Below are positions 24,013 through 32,894 of a DNA stretch of 38,996 nucleotides, one piece after another. Positions within the stretch are counted from its first letter, which is position 1; each line of letters opens with the position of its first letter. Under the pieces are notes generated by a model, which made no database searches, was not told the DNA's origin, and worked only from the letters and a program-made list of their open reading frames with translations. This DNA is from Aigarchaeota archaeon. Lineage in GTDB: Archaea > Thermoproteota > Nitrososphaeria_A > Caldarchaeales > Wolframiiraptoraceae. The stretch is taken from positions 1 to 38,996 of the forward strand of contig JANXDW010000020.1 in NCBI GenBank assembly GCA_025058515.1, given 5' to 3'. The position numbers and the translations under genes are program-made.

Positions 24013-25995
24013 TTAAGCTACTGCCTTCATCTTTATCTTGGGTTTTGGAAGTATCATCTCTAGTTCTCCAAGTATCTGCTCATCTGTGAATCCTCTCTGT
24101 TTAAGCGTTCTAGCTCCCGAAGGGCATGAAGCTACGCAAGTTCCACATCCTTGACATAAAACTTCTTGGATCGTGGCCGTTTTACTCTCTGCATCATAGA
24201 CCGCTGCTCCATATGGACATGTTGATATACATATTCTACAACCTGAGCATAGATTCTTATTGACTTCTGCTATTATGGGTTCTACTTCAATTACTCCTGA
24301 ACTGAGTAATGCTAATGCTTCAGATGCAGCAGCAGCACCTTGAGCTACAGAGTCAGGAATATCTTTAGGTCCTTGACATGCCCCTGCTACAAATACTCCT
24401 TTGCTCACCGTTGAGACTGGAGCTAGCTTTGGATGCTTCTCTAAGAAGAATCCATCTTTATCTAAGGGGACTCTGAAGAGTCTTGCAAGTTCTTTCGCAT
24501 CTTTTCTAGGTTCTGCTGCTGTTGCAAGTATTACCATGTCAGCCTCGATGCTCTGGACTCTTCCTAGTAATGTATCTTCAAAGATTACTGAGAGCCTCCC
24601 ATTACCTACTTCAGCTACTTCAGCTGCTTTACCTCTAATGAAGATCACACCTTCTTCTTGAACTTTCCTATAAAATTCTTCATACCCTTTCCCATGGGCT
24701 CTAATATCTATATAGAGTTCGTATACCGTCGAGTTCGGAAGCCTCTCCTTGATTAAGTGAGCAAGCTTCATAGCATACATGCAACATATCTTTGAACAAT
24801 ACGTGTGATAGTTCTCATCTCTAGAACCTACACAGTGTATAATCACAATAGTCGAGGGGGTTCTCCCATCTCTTAGAATTATCTTTCCATTCGTTGGACC
24901 TGATGCACTTACAAGTCTCTCTACCTCAAGACCTGTGTAGACGTTCATGTATCTACCATATCCATAACGTTTTATCACAGATGGATCGAAGAGATCGTAT
25001 CCGATAGCTAGTATTATTCCTCCCACTTCTAGAACTATCTCTTCAGGTTTCTGGTCAAAGTTTACTGCTTTCGTTGGACAGAATTTTTCACATACTCTAC
25101 AAACTCCTTTAGTGAAGAATAGACAATGTTCACTATCAATTGTGTATTTTCTTGGTACGGCTTGCGGGAACATCATGTATATTGCTCTCCTATTGTTTAA
25201 GCCCATATTGAATTTATCTGGAACTTTTGATGGACACCTAATAGCACATAGTCCACATCCTATACATTTACTTTCATCAACATATCTAGGTTTCTTGATT
25301 ACCTTAACTCTATAGTTTCCAATATATCCAGATACTTCTTTAACTTCAGCATAGGTTATTAACGTGATATTTGGATTAGATGCAACTTCAACCATCTTCG
25401 GGGTGAGGATGCATGCTGCACAATCTAATGTTGGGAAAGTCTTCTCTAGTTGAGCCATTCTACCACCTATCGATGGCTCCTTCTCTACTATGTAGACTTT
25501 CTTACCAGAGTTAGCTATTTTGAGGGCGGCCTCTATCCCCGCTATCCCTCCTCCAACAATTAGTATAGACTGCTTTACTGGGACAAGGATCTTTTCTAAT
25601 GGTTGATGGAACCTTACTCTATTTACAGCTGCAGAGACTAAGAGTTTAGCTTTCTCGGTAGCTTTCTCTATATCATCTGTAACCCATGATACTTGTTCAC
25701 GGATATTCACCATCTGGAACATGTATGGGTTTAACCCAGCTTCTTCACATGCTTTTTGAAATGTCGGTCCATGCATAGTTGGAGAACAAGCAGCTACAAC
25801 TACATTTGTTAAATTGTACTCTTTGATGTCTTTCTTTATTATTTCTTGACCTGGGTCAGAGCACATGTATGGATAGTTCCTCGCAATTACCACGTCTTCC
25901 AATTCTTTTACATATTCTGTCAACTTCTCAACATTTACTACTGAAGCTATATTTAGTCCACAGTGGCATATGTATACTCCTATCCTTCTATTCAT
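24013..25995 (-). CDS. hdrA: Heterodisulfide reductase subunit A, flavoprotein
   Basis: FAD-containing electron-bifurcating subunit that takes electrons from MvhD and splits them between ferredoxin and HdrB. Order: N-terminal HdrA domain with GVYICHCG and CSPTMHGPTFQKACEEAG; FAD-binding GGGIAGIEAALKIANSGKKV (about 151-170); and LDCAACILTPKM, whose first Cys is Sec in some methanogens but Cys here. Ferredoxin-like motifs CIGCGLCAIRCP and CRVCEKFCP lie in the middle. CSGCRICISTCP and CQGCGTCVASCP lie near the C-terminus. About 660 residues is usual. ATG 25995 has GAGGTG exactly six bases upstream, so I reject the GTG at 26004. It overlaps hdrB by eight bases. Confidence 0.95.
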   Translation of the reverse strand: MNRRIGVYICHCGLNIASVVNVEKLTEYVKELEDVVIARNYPYMCSDPGQEIIKKDIKEYNLTNVVVAACSPTMHGPTFQKACEEAGLNPYMFQMVNIREQVSWVTDDIEKATEKAKLLVSAAVNRVRFHQPLEKILVPVKQSILIVGGGIAGIEAALKIANSGKKVYIVEKEPSIGGRMAQLEKTFPTLDCAACILTPKMVEVASNPNITLITYAEVKEVSGYIGNYRVKVIKKPRYVDESKCIGCGLCAIRCPSKVPDKFNMGLNNRRAIYMMFPQAVPRKYTIDSEHCLFFTKGVCRVCEKFCPTKAVNFDQKPEEIVLEVGGIILAIGYDLFDPSVIKRYGYGRYMNVYTGLEVERLVSASGPTNGKIILRDGRTPSTIVIIHCVGSRDENYHTYCSKICCMYAMKLAHLIKERLPNSTVYELYIDIRAHGKGYEEFYRKVQEEGVIFIRGKAAEVAEVGNGRLSVIFEDTLLGRVQSIEADMVILATAAEPRKDAKELARLFRVPLDKDGFFLEKHPKLAPVSTVSKGVFVAGACQGPKDIPDSVAQGAAAASEALALLSSGVIEVEPIIAEVNKNLCSGCRICISTCPYGAAVYDAESKTATIQEVLCQGCGTCVASCPSGARTLKQRGFTDEQILGELEMILPKPKIKMKAVA

Positions 25996-26914
25996 TCTTT
26001 CCACCTCTCAATGAGGCAGTAACGATGATCTTCTTATTGAGATGTTCAACTATTTCTTTTGTGATTCCTAATTCATTAAATGGTAGATTGAAAGATAACC
26101 CGATCAATTGAGTAAAGTACATTATAGGTATATTTGAGATCTCTTTAACCGTTCTTTTTATCTTCATCTTAGCTATCTCTAGGTTTAAGTGGCATAGTGG
26201 ACATGCTGTAACAATACATTCTGCACCAAGCCGAATGTAAGATTCAAGTATCTTCTTGATCATAGGTAATACTTCTCCTTCATTGGTTATCGTCAACATC
26301 CCGCCACAACATTTAGTCTTTAATGGAGAATCTATAGGATTAGCTCCGATCCATGAGAATATTCTCTCCATCGATGTAGGAAACTCTGGGTCATCGAAGA
26401 GACCGTATGGTCGAGTAATCTGGCATCCATAGTATGGAGCTACCTTTAATCCATCCAACTTCTTCTCAACATTCTTCTTAAAGACATCTTCTCCTATATC
26501 GTTTACCAGAAAATCTATGATGTGACGTACGTTAGGTATTGAGGATGTTCGGTTACCGAAGACGCTGTACTTCTTTTTAACTTCAATTAAAAGTGTTGAA
26601 TTCGTAAAGACTTCTGTTAAGGTTCTTTTAAGTGATAAGAAACATGCTGGGCAGAGGATTAGGATTTCGGGGAGACCCATCTCTAAAGCTTTAGCTAAAT
26701 TTCTAGCTCCAAGTAGGTAAGCTTTATTCTCATCTATTGTTCTATAAAGATTTGAACCACAGCAGTTCCAGTCTTCTATCTCTGAGACATTTACCCCTAT
26801 CTTTTTTAATACAGCAAGACTGGAGCTACCATAATATCTCGCTAATCCACTCTTAGAACATGAACAACCTGGATAATAACTTACATTTTTCTTAAACATA
26901 TAATTCACATCCAC
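25988..26914 (-). CDS. hdrB: Heterodisulfide reductase subunit B
   Basis: Catalytic subunit with two cysteine-rich CCG domains that bind noncubane [4Fe-4S] clusters and reduce a disulfide. The N-terminus has YYPGCSCSKSG; the first CCG motif is DWNCCGSNL with CPACFLSL; the second is KTKCCGGML with CPLCHLNLE. 308 residues is normal. The ribosome site GGAGGTG leaves the start open among GTG 26914, GTG 26908 and ATG 26899 (MFKKNVSYYPGC). The physiological disulfide is unknown here: non-methanogens use other partners than CoM-S-S-CoB. Confidence 0.93.
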   Translation of the reverse strand: MDVNYMFKKNVSYYPGCSCSKSGLARYYGSSSLAVLKKIGVNVSEIEDWNCCGSNLYRTIDENKAYLLGARNLAKALEMGLPEILILCPACFLSLKRTLTEVFTNSTLLIEVKKKYSVFGNRTSSIPNVRHIIDFLVNDIGEDVFKKNVEKKLDGLKVAPYYGCQITRPYGLFDDPEFPTSMERIFSWIGANPIDSPLKTKCCGGMLTITNEGEVLPMIKKILESYIRLGAECIVTACPLCHLNLEIAKMKIKRTVKEISNIPIMYFTQLIGLSFNLPFNELGITKEIVEHLNKKIIVTASLRGGKNE

Positions 26915-26919
26915 CTCCC

Positions 26920-27432
26920 CTAAGTTCTAATCTCTTGAATGTTCTTTACTTTTTCAAGAGATAGGGAGAGGATGCCTTCTCGTAATAATTTTGCTGAGAG
27001 AGGTAGCATCTTCAATAGCTTGAGAGGATTTGTTTTTAATGAAAATGTTATTATAAGTTTAGTTTCAGATATTCTACCATATTTGTTTACGAGATCTACA
27101 TAAGTTTTAGTAAGTTTTGAGTAGGGAAGGTTATCTGAGTAACCGTTTTTGATTGCATATCTCTTCAAGGATGTCATGAAGTCTCCAATATTTATCTTAA
27201 CTGGACAACGTACAGCGCAGAGATAGCATGTTGAGCACAACCACGATGTTCTACTCTTTAAGGCTTCATCGATCATCCCTTCTCTAACTAATGCGATCAA
27301 TTGTCTAGGAGTATAGTCCATGTACTGGTTTAGTGGGCATGATGCAGAACATGTTCCGCATTGAATGCATTTCTCAACTACAGCATGGATTTTCTTATCA
27401 CTATTTATTAGATGAGTAATCTGAACATTCAA
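26920..27432 (-). CDS. hdrC: Heterodisulfide reductase subunit C
   Basis: Two-[4Fe-4S] ferredoxin-like subunit that relays electrons between HdrA and HdrB. The cluster motifs are CIQCGTCSASCP and CSTCYLCAVRCP, in the usual spacing, followed by a helical C-terminus. Rather than the GTG at 27441 I take TTG at 27432, which lies exactly six bases after TAGGTG (the same geometry as hdrA and mvhD). The product is then about 170 residues. The hdrB gene follows within a few bases. Confidence 0.92.
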   Translation of the reverse strand: MNVQITHLINSDKKIHAVVEKCIQCGTCSASCPLNQYMDYTPRQLIALVREGMIDEALKSRTSWLCSTCYLCAVRCPVKINIGDFMTSLKRYAIKNGYSDNLPYSKLTKTYVDLVNKYGRISETKLIITFSLKTNPLKLLKMLPLSAKLLREGILSLSLEKVKNIQEIRT

Positions 27433-27441
27433 GATTTTCAC

Positions 27442-27792
27442 CTACTGTTTATTATCTAATTTTTGTATTCTTCCACCTAACTTCGTAGTCCATTCTAAAG
27501 CATAATCTTCTCCAAGCTTGTTTGCAGCGATAATTATCAGACTACTCTCTATATCCATTACATCTTTAGACAATTGCGATAAAATTTTGTAGTACTCAAC
27601 GGAGTTAGCCTTATCATCTAAATGATACTTACAATGGTTTATAAGGGATTTACAGCATGTGAAAGCTGTCAAGATCCTCTCAGGAATTGATATATCTCTT
27701 TTCTTTAAATCAAGAATAAGCTCTGCTAACTCTCTCCACTTAGTCTCTATTTCAGAAAGAGTCTTTCTTCCAGTACTGTCTTTACTTATCAT
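27442..27792 (-). CDS. Unknown small helical protein heading the hdr operon
   Basis: I do not recognise the family. The 116-residue protein is predicted to be helical and soluble. Its one striking feature is a Cys/His cluster, Cys46, Cys47, His53, Cys54 and His57 (FTCCKSLINHCKYH), which could bind a metal or an iron-sulfur cluster. It ends directly before hdrC, so it is the first gene of the hdrC-hdrB-hdrA operon and probably serves the same complex, perhaps in assembly or regulation. The ATG at 27792 lies about 25 bases after TTAATATAAT, suggesting a leaderless start. Confidence 0.65.
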   Translation of the reverse strand: MISKDSTGRKTLSEIETKWRELAELILDLKKRDISIPERILTAFTCCKSLINHCKYHLDDKANSVEYYKILSQLSKDVMDIESSLIIIAANKLGEDYALEWTTKLGGRIQKLDNKQ

Positions 27793-27960
27793 ACATTACT
27801 CATTATATTAAGTTTATCTAGTATTATATAAGTTTAGTATTGCTTGATCCTAAAATATATATTAAAGCAAATGTGATAGTATATACCATTTCTATTTCGC
27901 ATTTATATACATAGTTTACTGTTATTCGACAATATTCTTAAATATTAACTAGTATATACA
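27793..27960. promoter_or_regulatory. Divergent promoter region with repeated TAGTATATAC
   Basis: 168 very AT-rich bases between the hdr operon and the AbrB/PhoU regulator. TAGTATATAC occurs at 27877-27886 and again at 27950-27959, 73 bases apart (close to seven helical turns). The core GTATATAC is palindromic. A third partial copy, TATATACATAG, starts near 27904. These could be operator sites for the adjacent regulator. Confidence 0.4.
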
Positions 27961-29061
27961 TTGATCGTGATTGTAAGGAAGTTACAGAAGGTAGGTCATA
28001 ATACTCTCTCGATTACTCTTCCAAATCAATGGATAAAAGAGATGAGGTTAAAGAAGGGGGATGCAGTAGTTTTTATTTTTGAGAACGATGGTTCTATAAG
28101 GCTTAAGCCGAGCTCGCTTACCGATAGAGAGAAGCAGAAGAGAGAAGCAATTATATACTCAGATCAATGTAACGACCCTTCTTTACTAGAAAGATTGATC
28201 GTTAGTAATTATGTCCTAGGACATGATATTATAAGGATAGTCTCTTCAACTTCTATCAAGGCAAGTCATCTCGAGATAGTTAAGAAGACTATCAGCAAGT
28301 TGATCGGGGTTGCGATAATAGAGGAGACCCCTCTTCAAGTCTTACTACAGTGCGTCATCGATCCCTCCTCATTCCCACTACAAGTCCTCATCAGAAGACT
28401 TTACATCATCGTATCAACGATGCATAAAGAGTTATCGGATGCTTTGAAAGAGCTCAATTCAGACCTAGCTAGACAGATATTCTTAAGAGAGCCTGAAGCA
28501 GATAAGATACATCTACTCATCTCACGTCTTCTTACGTTAGCCCAAGAGAATAAAGAATTATCCTCTCTTATAGGAATAGAAGACATTAAAGACATAATAC
28601 TGTATAGAATTGTGTCGATAAATCTAGAGAGGATTGCTGATTGGATTGAGAGCATGTCTAAGTACATAGAGTTACTTGAACCTAATAGAAACTTCATAGG
28701 AGAAGAAGTATTGAATTATCTAGTTGAGATGAGCCATCTCTCGCATACATTATGTTTTAATGCTGTTAGCTCACTATTCACATGCGATATAGAAGAAGCT
28801 AATAAGATAATTCAGAATTATAAAGAGACTTTTCAAGATAGAGATTCAAAGATAATGCACAAGTTAACTGAGTATATTCAATGTAGGCCGTGTGGACCTT
28901 TGATAGGTGTCATAGTTTTCGGATTGGTGAGGATAGCTGAGCTAGGTTCAGAGATTGCAGAGCTTGCAATAAATAGAGGAATGAGAAAGCCTTCCAAGTT
29001 TTCAGAAAGCTTAGAGAGAGATGAGATTCTAAAGAAACTCTATACAACTGAACTCTACTAA
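27961..29061 (+). CDS. AbrB/PhoU-type transcriptional regulator
   Basis: 366 residues. The N-terminal ~50 form a SpoVT/AbrB-like DNA-binding domain ([40 protein letters not shown]). The rest is a two-repeat helical PhoU domain (about 135-350), with acidic helices such as [16 protein letters not shown] and [17 protein letters not shown]. Archaeal proteins of this layout are usually called phosphate-uptake regulators. No phosphate transporter is seen here; it is divergent from the hdr operon instead, so it may control hydrogen metabolism. The start is TTG at 27961 or GTG at 27967. Confidence 0.85.
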   Translation: MIVIVRKLQKVGHNTLSITLPNQWIKEMRLKKGDAVVFIFENDGSIRLKPSSLTDREKQKREAIIYSDQCNDPSLLERLIVSNYVLGHDIIRIVSSTSIKASHLEIVKKTISKLIGVAIIEETPLQVLLQCVIDPSSFPLQVLIRRLYIIVSTMHKELSDALKELNSDLARQIFLREPEADKIHLLISRLLTLAQENKELSSLIGIEDIKDIILYRIVSINLERIADWIESMSKYIELLEPNRNFIGEEVLNYLVEMSHLSHTLCFNAVSSLFTCDIEEANKIIQNYKETFQDRDSKIMHKLTEYIQCRPCGPLIGVIVFGLVRIAELGSEIAELAINRGMRKPSKFSESLERDEILKKLYTTELY

Positions 29062-29081
29062 ATATGGATAAGAAAAGCGAT

Positions 29082-31391
29082 TTACATTTCCTGCTTTGAT
29101 AGATGTCCTGCAATAATTAGTTGACCTAATGCAATTCCCCCATCGTTCGCTGGATAGCTTCTCGGTACCAACACTTTTAACCCTGAGTCTTTGATAGCTT
29201 CCTCTATCCCCGCTACGATGTACTCATTCACTGCAGCTCCACCAGATAATACCAAGTACCTATGTTCTCTCTTCGCTACTTTAGAAGCTATTATACCCAA
29301 CCCATATCCAAGAGACTTTTGAATTATGTAGCCTATCTTACTCTTATTTACACCATCTTCTAATAATTCTATGGCCTCTAGTATGATGGATGTAGTATCT
29401 AGAATGTACTCTCCTAAGTTGCGTATCTTTACATCAAGTAGTTCATTACATTCATTAGAGAAAGCTTCAAGTTTTATTGCAGGTTCACCTTCATAAGTTC
29501 TTTCGAAACATACTCCGAGTAGTGCGGAAGCGGCATCGAGAACTCTTCCAAGACTAGATGTTTTAGGAGAACTATTGACTTGTCTTAATGTCATCTTCAA
29601 TTCTTCCTCACCTTTTTTGAATCCTCTCCATGTGATGCCAAGTCTTCTGAATAACTTTAATATCTCATTCTCACTAAACACTTTACTCAGTATTCCTGCA
29701 AGCATTCTTGATGGATACCTTACTGCATATTCTCCTCCAGGCATAGGTTGTAATTCTAGATGACCTACTCTTTCAAACTCATAGTATTTTGTCCTCATTA
29801 TCTCTCCACCCCATAGTGTTCCATCCAATCCATAGCCTAAACCATCGATAGCTACTCCAACTACTTCTTCATCTAGACAATACTCAGCCATTACTGAAGC
29901 TATGTGAGCCCAGTGGTGCTGGATCTTGAAAAGCTTTATACTTCTCTTCTTGGCCCATTCTTCAGCTAGTAGTGTTGAAGGATATCTTGGATGAGCGTCT
30001 GCAGCAATAATAGAAGATTTTAGGTCTATTCTATAATTCTTTATTAGAAGATTGAGATAATATTCTAGATCTCTAAAACAGTGATACTCGTCTACGTCTC
30101 CTATATATTGAGTTAATACAGCTTTGTCATCAAATCCTACAGCTCCAGCACTTTGAAGCATTGCTCCAAAAGCTATAACTGGCTTCTCAAGTTTTATAGG
30201 TAGTTTAACCCAATTCGGTGCATATCCCCGACCTCTCCTCAAGATCATTACTCTTCCACGAGTAAATCTTACAACACTATCATCTACCCTATTTATTATC
30301 TTTCTATTGTGTACTAGAAAATAATCTACGAATTCTGAAAGCTTCTTTCTCGCACATTCTTCATCAGTACACATCGGCTCATCTTTCGGATTACCACTAG
30401 TCATTATAGCGAATTTATCTGAGATATTGTTTAAAAGTAGGTAATGAAGTGAAGTATACGGTAGGAAGATCCCTAGATGCTTAAGGCTTGGAGCAACTAA
30501 ACTAGATACTCTTGAGTCCTCACGGATCTCTAGTAAGACTATCGGTCTCTCTTTTGATTGAAGAAGTTCTATTGCAGAGTTATTTAATTGAACTATCTTG
30601 GATGCAGTCTCTAAGTCTAGAACCATTACTGCAAAAGGTTTACTAGGTCTCTTCTTCCTACTTCTAAGACGTATTATTACATCGTCCAAAGTCGCTGATG
30701 TAGCTATATGATATCCCCCAATTCCTTTCACCGCTATGATATATCCTTCATCTATCAATTTTCCTGAATATTTTAATGCATTATATCCTTCATCAACATA
30801 TTCATAGTCTCTAGTGTAGAGCGTAACCTTTGGACCACATTCTGGACAGCTTATCCCTTGAGCATGAAATCTACGGATGTTCTCTGGATCTTTATACTCA
30901 GATATACATTTAGAGCATAAGGGAAAATCCTTCATGCTTGTATTATTTCTATCATACGGTATATTTTCTATCATAGAGTATCTTGGACCACAGTATGCGC
31001 AAGAATGAAATGGATATAGATAGAATCTACTAGAAGGATCTAGAACTTCTCTTAGACAATCTTCACATATAGAGATGTCTGGAGGGATTATTGAGCTTCT
31101 ATGAGTTTGTAGATCGCTCTCAAGGATTTCAAAACCTCTATATCCTTGGGGTGGTACCTCAACGATCTGAAAACTTTCTACATAAGCCGCAGAAGGTTTC
31201 TCTTCATTAAATGCTCGTAGAAAATTTTCAATATCTTCATCTCCACCTTCAACATGTATCTCCACCGCACTACCACTAACATTCTTTACATATCCATTAA
31301 CTCTAGATCTTGAAGCTATCCGATAGATAAATGGTCTGAAACCTACTCCTTGAACTATCCCTACAACCACGATCTTTACTGCTCTCAACAT
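29082..31391 (-). CDS. hypF: Hydrogenase maturation carbamoyltransferase HypF
   Basis: Makes the carbamoyl group for the cyanide ligands from carbamoyl phosphate and ATP and loads it on HypE. Domains in order: acylphosphatase (about 1-90, VGIVQGVGFRPFIYR); two zinc fingers (about 105-190, CEDCLRE, CAYCGPR, CSKCISEY and CPECG); a YrdC/Sua5-like domain (about 200-380); and a Kae1-like C-terminal domain with HHWAHIAS, VAIDGLGYGLDGTLWGGEI and VLSGGAAVNEY. The 769-residue length is normal. It is convergent with the AbrB/PhoU gene and divergent from hypA. Confidence 0.96.
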   Translation of the reverse strand: MLRAVKIVVVGIVQGVGFRPFIYRIASRSRVNGYVKNVSGSAVEIHVEGGDEDIENFLRAFNEEKPSAAYVESFQIVEVPPQGYRGFEILESDLQTHRSSIIPPDISICEDCLREVLDPSSRFYLYPFHSCAYCGPRYSMIENIPYDRNNTSMKDFPLCSKCISEYKDPENIRRFHAQGISCPECGPKVTLYTRDYEYVDEGYNALKYSGKLIDEGYIIAVKGIGGYHIATSATLDDVIIRLRSRKKRPSKPFAVMVLDLETASKIVQLNNSAIELLQSKERPIVLLEIREDSRVSSLVAPSLKHLGIFLPYTSLHYLLLNNISDKFAIMTSGNPKDEPMCTDEECARKKLSEFVDYFLVHNRKIINRVDDSVVRFTRGRVMILRRGRGYAPNWVKLPIKLEKPVIAFGAMLQSAGAVGFDDKAVLTQYIGDVDEYHCFRDLEYYLNLLIKNYRIDLKSSIIAADAHPRYPSTLLAEEWAKKRSIKLFKIQHHWAHIASVMAEYCLDEEVVGVAIDGLGYGLDGTLWGGEIMRTKYYEFERVGHLELQPMPGGEYAVRYPSRMLAGILSKVFSENEILKLFRRLGITWRGFKKGEEELKMTLRQVNSSPKTSSLGRVLDAASALLGVCFERTYEGEPAIKLEAFSNECNELLDVKIRNLGEYILDTTSIILEAIELLEDGVNKSKIGYIIQKSLGYGLGIIASKVAKREHRYLVLSGGAAVNEYIVAGIEEAIKDSGLKVLVPRSYPANDGGIALGQLIIAGHLSKQEM

Positions 31392-31442
31392 AAGATAGCA
31401 TCTATTCCGAAAACATTAATCTATCTTATCAACTAGATATAA

Positions 31443-31457
31443 TGTAAACTTTTTACA
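31443..31457. promoter_or_regulatory. Palindrome TGTAAA-CTT-TTTACA between hypF and hypA
   Basis: Perfect six-base inverted repeat with a three-base centre in the divergent region between hypF (start 31391) and hypA (start 31534). Position and symmetry fit a shared operator; the binding protein is unknown. Confidence 0.4.
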
Positions 31458-31533
31458 GAAATCTATCATATATAGGTTATTAAATTGGGATGTAGATGAA
31501 TCGATATATTCTAGATGTTTGTATTATCTTAAG

Positions 31534-31968
31534 ATGCATGAGTGGAGTATTGCTGAAAGTATAATCGAGGCAGTGATCCAGTCGGTTAAATATCAGAAGA
31601 TTCTAGAGGTTGAGATAAAAATCGGTGAATTAAGAGATCTCGATATAGAGATTCTTAGAGAATCTTTAAAGATATTGTCTAGTGAGACTATACTAAGAGA
31701 TACGAAGTTTGATATTATAGTCTCTAAAGCAGTGTTTAAGTGTTTTGATTGTGGTGAAGAATGGGGTATGCGTGAAGCTTTAAAGATTATGGAGAATATG
31801 CTCACTGTAGACAAGTATGTTCTTGAAGAGAATGAATTAGAGCCTCCAATACATTTTATCCCTAGCTTAGTTATCGGTTTACAGAGATGTCCTAAATGTG
31901 GTGGGATGGATATAAATATAGAGTCTGGAAGAGAGCTTGAGATCTCTAAAGTTAAGGTGGAAGAATGA
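31534..31968 (+). CDS. hypA: Hydrogenase nickel-insertion protein HypA
   Basis: Nickel metallochaperone. The N-terminus must be MHE, because the amino group and His2 bind nickel, so the start is ATG 31534 (MHEWSIAESI) and not an upstream alternative at 31519. A zinc site is formed by Cys70/Cys73 (CFDCGEEW) and Cys119/Cys122 (CPKCGG). A long insertion between the pairs, as in Thermococcus HypA, brings the length to about 144 residues. It overlaps the following MinD-type ATPase gene by four bases (ATGA), tying the two together in translation. Confidence 0.94.
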   Translation: MHEWSIAESIIEAVIQSVKYQKILEVEIKIGELRDLDIEILRESLKILSSETILRDTKFDIIVSKAVFKCFDCGEEWGMREALKIMENMLTVDKYVLEENELEPPIHFIPSLVIGLQRCPKCGGMDINIESGRELEISKVKVEE

Positions 31969-32711
31969 TTGATCCAAGATTAAAGTTGATAGATAAGAAA
32001 CTCGAGAAGGTGGAGAGTATTATACTATTTGGGAGTGGGAAGGGAGGTGTAGGGAAGAGTATAATCTCATCAGCTATCTCATACATTCTCTCAAGTAGAG
32101 GAGAGAGTGTAGCATACATCGATCTAGATTTTTACGGTTCTGCAGGTTCAAACCTTTTCACAATAAATTCTCAGATAAGAGGTTGTAGAGGAGGGATAGA
32201 ACTACCAGTATCAGATGGTGTTAAAGTAATATCTACAGGATACTTTTTATCTGATAATCCATTCCCATTGATGGGTAAGGATAAGCTCGACCTACTCTTA
32301 GATCTCTTCTCAGCAATAGACTTTGGTTCACTTGATTTCATGATAATTGATCTTCCACCTGGGATGGGTGATGAGATAACCTTTACTCAGAGAATGTTTA
32401 AAGATAAGGTTAGTGTTGCTCTCGTAACCGTGAGTTCAGAGATGAGTCTAACAGTCGTTGAGAGGCTTATCAAGTACATCAGCGCTGAGAGGATAAATCT
32501 TCTAGGAGTCATAGTGAACATGGTCAACCTATTTAGAAATTATAGACTTGAAGAATTGAAGGATAGACTTCAAACGAGAATCCTTGGAATGGTATCATAT
32601 CATCCAGAGATTGAGCTATTTAGAACTATTAAGGAAAAATTAGAGAATACTCCTAGTTTCAAGAATGAGTTAGAAGAAGTTGTAGAGAATATCTTGGAAT
32701 GTTTTAGGTAA
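31965..32711 (+). CDS. MinD/Mrp-type ATPase, probable archaeal HypB equivalent
   Basis: 248-residue P-loop ATPase of the MinD/Mrp class. It has the deviant Walker A GKGGVGKS (about 25-32), switch region IDLDFYGSAGSN and the Walker B-like IIDLPPGMGDE. It overlaps hypA by four bases and no classical HypB GTPase (CxxC plus His-rich stretch) exists in this window. In Thermococcus a Mrp/MinD-family ATPase partners HypA for nickel insertion in place of HypB. The same job is therefore likely here. A generic Mrp/Nbp35 iron-sulfur carrier is the alternative, but I see no CPxC motif near the C-terminus. Confidence 0.85.
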   Translation: MIDPRLKLIDKKLEKVESIILFGSGKGGVGKSIISSAISYILSSRGESVAYIDLDFYGSAGSNLFTINSQIRGCRGGIELPVSDGVKVISTGYFLSDNPFPLMGKDKLDLLLDLFSAIDFGSLDFMIIDLPPGMGDEITFTQRMFKDKVSVALVTVSSEMSLTVVERLIKYISAERINLLGVIVNMVNLFRNYRLEELKDRLQTRILGMVSYHPEIELFRTIKEKLENTPSFKNELEEVVENILECFR

Positions 32712-32894
32712 GAGCTCGGTATTCAGAGTTCGGCAAACCTTATCTAAAAATTTTACCCATCTTCTTTAACATAGCTAATTTTTCTTGAACAACTATAATA
32801 TTCATGGTATATATCTAAAAATATTACCGTATTTATTTTGAGTAATCGATAACATTAGAGGTTTTAATATAGTTTTTAATCTAGATGTTGGTCT

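Noticed and set aside
31965-32711. Reading the MinD-type ATPase as a general Mrp/Nbp35 iron-sulfur carrier
   Set aside because: The CPxC motif of those proteins is not seen and the gene overlaps hypA, so the nickel-insertion role fits better. It is not excluded.
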